A DNA stretch of 5,160 bases from positions 402,549 to 407,708 of the forward strand of contig DHRK01000007.1 in the NCBI GenBank assembly GCA_002410325.1, given 5' to 3'. Below, in pieces: positions 5,142 through 5,160 of the stretch. The translations under genes and the position numbers were made by a program. The DNA is from Syntrophomonas sp. UBA5314 (lineage in GTDB: Bacteria > Bacillota > Syntrophomonadia > Syntrophomonadales > Syntrophomonadaceae). The notes under the pieces are model-generated. The model was not told where the DNA came from, made no database searches, and saw only the letters and a list, made by a program, of their open reading frames with translations. Within the stretch, counting starts at the first letter, position 1. The number at the start of each line of letters is the position of its first letter.

Positions 5142-5159
5142 TACAACATTCGGTATATT
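5134..5159 (-). repeat. Edge repeat, right copy (inverted partner at 52-77)
   Basis: This matches the reverse complement of 52-77 at 23 of 26 bases and starts at the end of the Phd-Uma2 coding sequence, overlapping its stop codon. It may continue past the right edge of the window. A TTG at 5131 opens a frame reading M-K-V-S-T-T-F-G-I-L into the repeat; the left copy reads S-T-T-F-R-I-F in the equivalent frame. Confidence 0.55.
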
Positions 5160-5160
5160 G

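Noticed and set aside
1..5160. CRISPR array, tRNA or rRNA genes
   Set aside because: No regularly spaced direct repeats and no tRNA cloverleaf or conserved rRNA segments were seen on either strand.

Overview
The window looks like a piece of a Gram-positive, Clostridia-type Firmicute chromosome of intermediate base composition. Pointers are strong AGGAGG-type ribosome binding sites, GTG and TTG starts, a YqeG-family phosphatase, a lipoprotein, an SLH-domain surface protein, and a Phd-Uma2 fusion of the kind found in anaerobic Peptococcaceae-like bacteria. The genus cannot be fixed from the sequence.

Layout, left to right. (1) A minus-strand pair, galT then yqeG (1613 down to 77), 19 bases apart and probably one transcript: a galactose-1-phosphate uridylyltransferase-family enzyme and a HAD phosphatase. 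(2) A divergent spacer (1614-1818). (3) Two plus-strand cell-envelope genes: a lipoprotein (1819-2484) and a secreted protein made only of three SLH modules (2654-3268). (4) A gene-poor patch (3269-3611) with an apparent insertion-sequence end and a hairpin terminator that fits the minus strand. (5) A minus-strand gene (3612-4019) of unknown function whose 135-residue product carries four copies of W-P-R-x-T-[ML]-[GA]-[TS]. (6) A regulatory stretch (4020-4391) with a minus-strand terminator, a possible gene relic, a sigma-54-like promoter and a strong sigma-A promoter bracketed by TCGTACGA palindromes. (7) A plus-strand gene (4392-5141) for a Phd/YefM DNA-binding domain fused to a Uma2 (DUF820) nuclease-like domain.

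The most unusual item is the WPR-repeat protein. It has an ideal ribosome binding site, no cysteine, no signal peptide, and a motif kept at protein level while its codons differ. A multi-core modified-peptide precursor is one reading, but no maturation enzyme lies in the window. Second is the Phd-Uma2 gene, whose promoter carries GTAC-core palindromes suited to autoregulation by its own Phd domain. A 26-base repeat (23 matches) follows the stop codons of both outermost genes, inverted across the window.
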